Assembly (NCBI GenBank): GCA_900548725.1
Contig: URLV01000002.1
Coordinates: 1-64,000 of the forward strand
Direction: 5' to 3'
DNA from: an uncultured Mycoplasmatota bacterium
GTDB lineage: Bacteria; Bacillota_I; Bacilli_A; RF39; UBA660
Length of the DNA stretch: 64,000 nucleotides
Shown: positions 62,110 through 64,000 of the stretch, in pieces
Numbering within the stretch: position 1 is the stretch's first letter
Layout of the letters: each line of letters begins with the position of its first letter
Program-made: the position numbers and the translations under genes
The notes under the pieces: generated by a model
The model's input: only the letters and a program-made list of their open reading frames with translations
What the model was told of the DNA's origin: nothing
Databases searched by the model: none

Positions 62110-63739
62110 ATACTTCTTGAATTACAGCAATAATCATTGGCTTACATTCAGTTTCATTATAAAAATATTTACTTAACTTTTCTCTAATTTCTAATTTAAT
62201 ATTATTATAATCAACATAATTATTATTAATATTACTTTCTATAACATCTAAACTAATCTTCTTAACATTATCTATCATTTCTTTACTATCTTTAATATAG
62301 ATAAAACCTCTAGTAACTATCTCAGGTCCAACTAAAACCTTTTTAGTATTTTTATCTAATGTAGCACTCACTAAAACAATACCATTCTCACTTAACATTT
62401 CTCTATCTTTAATAACTAATTCACCAACATCATCATTAGTATTACCATCTATTAAAACGTCACTTAATTCTAATCTATCATAACATTCTATAAGTTTCTT
62501 GTTTTCTATCTTAACAAACTCTCCATTAGTTTTTAATATTATATTCTTACTATCAATACCTAAGTTAGTAGCTAACTCAGCATTATTAACCATATATCTA
62601 TATTCCCCTTCTACAGGCATATAATACATAGGTTTTAATAAATCTATCATTAACATTAAATCTTCTTGACTAGCGTGTTGACTAATCTCTTTATCTTTAG
62701 GAATACTTATTGTATCAGCACCTAACATAGCTATTTCATTTTCTAATTTAACAACAACCTTTTCATTTTCATCATATCTAGGTTCAGCAAATATAATAGT
62801 ATCATCTTTATTTAATTTAATAAATTTATCATATCCACTAACTATTCTATCTATAGCAACATAAGGTTTTTCTTTATCATCACATACTAACAATATAGAA
62901 TTACTATCATTTACATTACTTAAATCACCCATTATATCTCTATAGTCATTCATATATTTTTCACTTATAGCCATATTTATAACACTTTGTAACTTTTTAC
63001 CCATTACAACAACTTTTCTACGTGCATCCCTAGCAGCTTCAAATATTTCTTCTATAGTAAATAAATGTATTGGTAATACTGTAAATATTACTCTTCCCTC
63101 ACTTCTATTTATAGAATCTCTAAAAAAATCAGTTAACCTATGATTAGGACTCGTATGTCCTAATCTTTCAGAAAACGCAGAATCACTTAATAAACATAAT
63201 ACACCTTGTTTACCAATATAAGCTATCTTACCTATATCCATATTATATTTACCACTCATAGATGGATCTATTATAAAATCTCCAGTATATACAATTGCAC
63301 CATCTTTAGTATTAATAACATACATTACTGCATCTGGCACAGAATGACTTACACTAATTGGGAAAACAGATAAATTATCAAAATTAATCTTTTTATATGG
63401 AATTACCTCCATTAAATTATGATTAAATCCATCTAATTCCAAATATTTCTTAGTATATTTAGTACAATATATTTTAACTTCAGGTAAAAGTTCACTTAAA
63501 TCTTTTATTCCACCCATATTCTCAGGATGTGCATGAGTTATAAATATACCAACAATTTTTTTTCTATTTTTAACTAAGTAACTATAATCTGGAATAATAT
63601 AATCTATTCCCAACATACTATCATTAGCATATTTAAGTCCACAATCCATAACAAATATTTTATTATCTACTTCAATCACATACGTATTTTTTCCATTTTC
63701 GTTTAGTCCACCTAAACTTACTATTTTAATCTTATTCAT
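62108..63739 (-). CDS. RNase J family protein with substituted metal ligands
   Basis: 543 residues, full RNase J plan: metallo-beta-lactamase core, beta-CASP insert, C-terminal domain. But the HxHxDH motif reads HAHPEN (residues 69-74), with Asp to Glu and His to Asn. The late HGEYR motif reads EGEYR, with Glu376 in place of His. His131, Asp153 and His354 are kept. It therefore resembles a weak or inactive RNase J2-type partner rather than the main nuclease. Own strong promoter at 63788, terminator at its end. Confidence 0.85.
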   Translation of the reverse strand: MNKIKIVSLGGLNENGKNTYVIEVDNKIFVMDCGLKYANDSMLGIDYIIPDYSYLVKNRKKIVGIFITHAHPENMGGIKDLSELLPEVKIYCTKYTKKYLELDGFNHNLMEVIPYKKINFDNLSVFPISVSHSVPDAVMYVINTKDGAIVYTGDFIIDPSMSGKYNMDIGKIAYIGKQGVLCLLSDSAFSERLGHTSPNHRLTDFFRDSINRSEGRVIFTVLPIHLFTIEEIFEAARDARRKVVVMGKKLQSVINMAISEKYMNDYRDIMGDLSNVNDSNSILLVCDDKEKPYVAIDRIVSGYDKFIKLNKDDTIIFAEPRYDENEKVVVKLENEIAMLGADTISIPKDKEISQHASQEDLMLMIDLLKPMYYMPVEGEYRYMVNNAELATNLGIDSKNIILKTNGEFVKIENKKLIECYDRLELSDVLIDGNTNDDVGELVIKDREMLSENGIVLVSATLDKNTKKVLVGPEIVTRGFIYIKDSKEMIDNVKKISLDVIESNINNNYVDYNNIKLEIREKLSKYFYNETECKPMIIAVIQEV

Positions 63740-63787
63740 TATAATCTCTTCTTTCTAATTAATTAAAAGTATCAAAAACGTAAATCA

Positions 63788-63816
63788 ATTATAACAAAAA
63801 AAAGAAGTATTGACAA
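63788..63816 (-). promoter_or_regulatory. Promoter of the RNase J-like gene, -35 in a terminator loop
   Basis: Minus strand TTGTCA (63811-63816), 17-base spacer containing eight Ts, extended -10 TGTTATAAT (hexamer 63788-63793). Confidence 0.8.
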
Positions 63817-63823
63817 GTATACT
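63796..63823 (-). terminator. Short terminator of the DUF523 gene
   Basis: 5-bp stem AGTAT/ATACT (63819-63823 with 63806-63810), loop containing the -35 box, then eight Ts. Weak stem, but in the right place; it overlaps the DUF523 stop codon. Confidence 0.5.
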
Positions 63824-64000
63824 AAAATTTATAATTATCTATATCTTTTACATCAATAACTTCTACTCCAATACTAAGTAACATATCAACCAATATTCCA
63901 TTACCATCAATTAGTTTACCACTAAAACTACCATCATATATTTTATTTATTCCACAGCTTGGACTTCTAGATTGCAATATAGCTGTTTTTATATTTAATC
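63822..64000 (-). CDS. DUF523-family protein, C-terminal part (runs off the window)
   Basis: The last 59 residues, including AILQSRSPSCGINKIYDGSF and GKLIDGNGILVDMLLSIGVE, match the conserved core of DUF523 proteins (about 150 residues, function unknown; conserved Cys in SPSCG). The start lies beyond base 64000. Confidence 0.85.
   Translation of the reverse strand, partial: LNIKTAILQSRSPSCGINKIYDGSFSGKLIDGNGILVDMLLSIGVEVIDVKDIDNYKF

Overview
The window is a very AT-rich bacterial chromosome segment with Firmicutes/Bacilli-type gene order: dacB-spmA-spmB-rluB, a full S10-spc-alpha ribosomal superoperon, RNase J, a UvrX/YolD pair, and AAGGAGG-type ribosome binding sites. TGA is used as a stop, so this is not the Mycoplasma code. 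Several surface proteins resemble those of uncultured gut Bacilli of the RF39/'Mollicutes-like' kind. That taxonomic guess is inference; no rRNA is present.

Layout. 1-5 kb: N-terminal part of ppdK, a small charged protein, a Xer-type recombinase, an unknown 300-aa protein, and on the plus strand a Y-family polymerase with a YolD partner, followed by tRNA-Ala(TGC). 5-13 kb: a surface protein with an InlB-type repeat, rseP, cdsA, a degenerate deacetylase-like membrane protein, an unknown plus-strand gene, ssb and parE. 12.9-13.6 kb: an intergenic stretch holding a decayed ORF6N antirepressor-like gene. 13.6-20.6 kb: a TrmA-family rRNA methylase, rluB, spmB, spmA, a D,D-carboxypeptidase, and a prepilin peptidase with a GspF/PilC-type platform protein. 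20.6-25.2 kb: an operon of related secreted proteins behind a promoter that contains an 11-base G tract. 25.4-39.4 kb: rplQ-rpoA back to rpsJ, without rpmD, preceded by a structured S10 leader. 39.6-40.5 kb: a membrane glycosyltransferase.

40.5-62.0 kb is the most notable part: a chromosomal Gram-positive type IV secretion system on the minus strand. It contains a VirD4 coupling ATPase, VirB4 in two overlapping genes, VirB6, PrgI/VirB3, three VirB2-like two-helix proteins, two VirB8-like proteins, and two cell-wall hydrolases (M23 plus lysozyme-like, and M15). Upstream are Flp/TadE/TadZ-like genes and secreted, Cys- and Thr-rich, cadherin-like beta-sandwich proteins. No relaxase is seen, so it may be an effector or adhesion/DNA-handling machine rather than a conjugative element (inference). 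The window ends with an RNase J paralogue with substituted metal ligands and the C-terminus of a DUF523 protein.

Regulation by eye: at four places the terminator hairpin of one gene carries the -35 box of the next gene's promoter in its loop, with the T-tract acting as promoter spacer. This compact fused terminator-promoter design recurs across unrelated genes. Start codons were moved where a Shine-Dalgarno sequence clearly chose an internal ATG or GTG.
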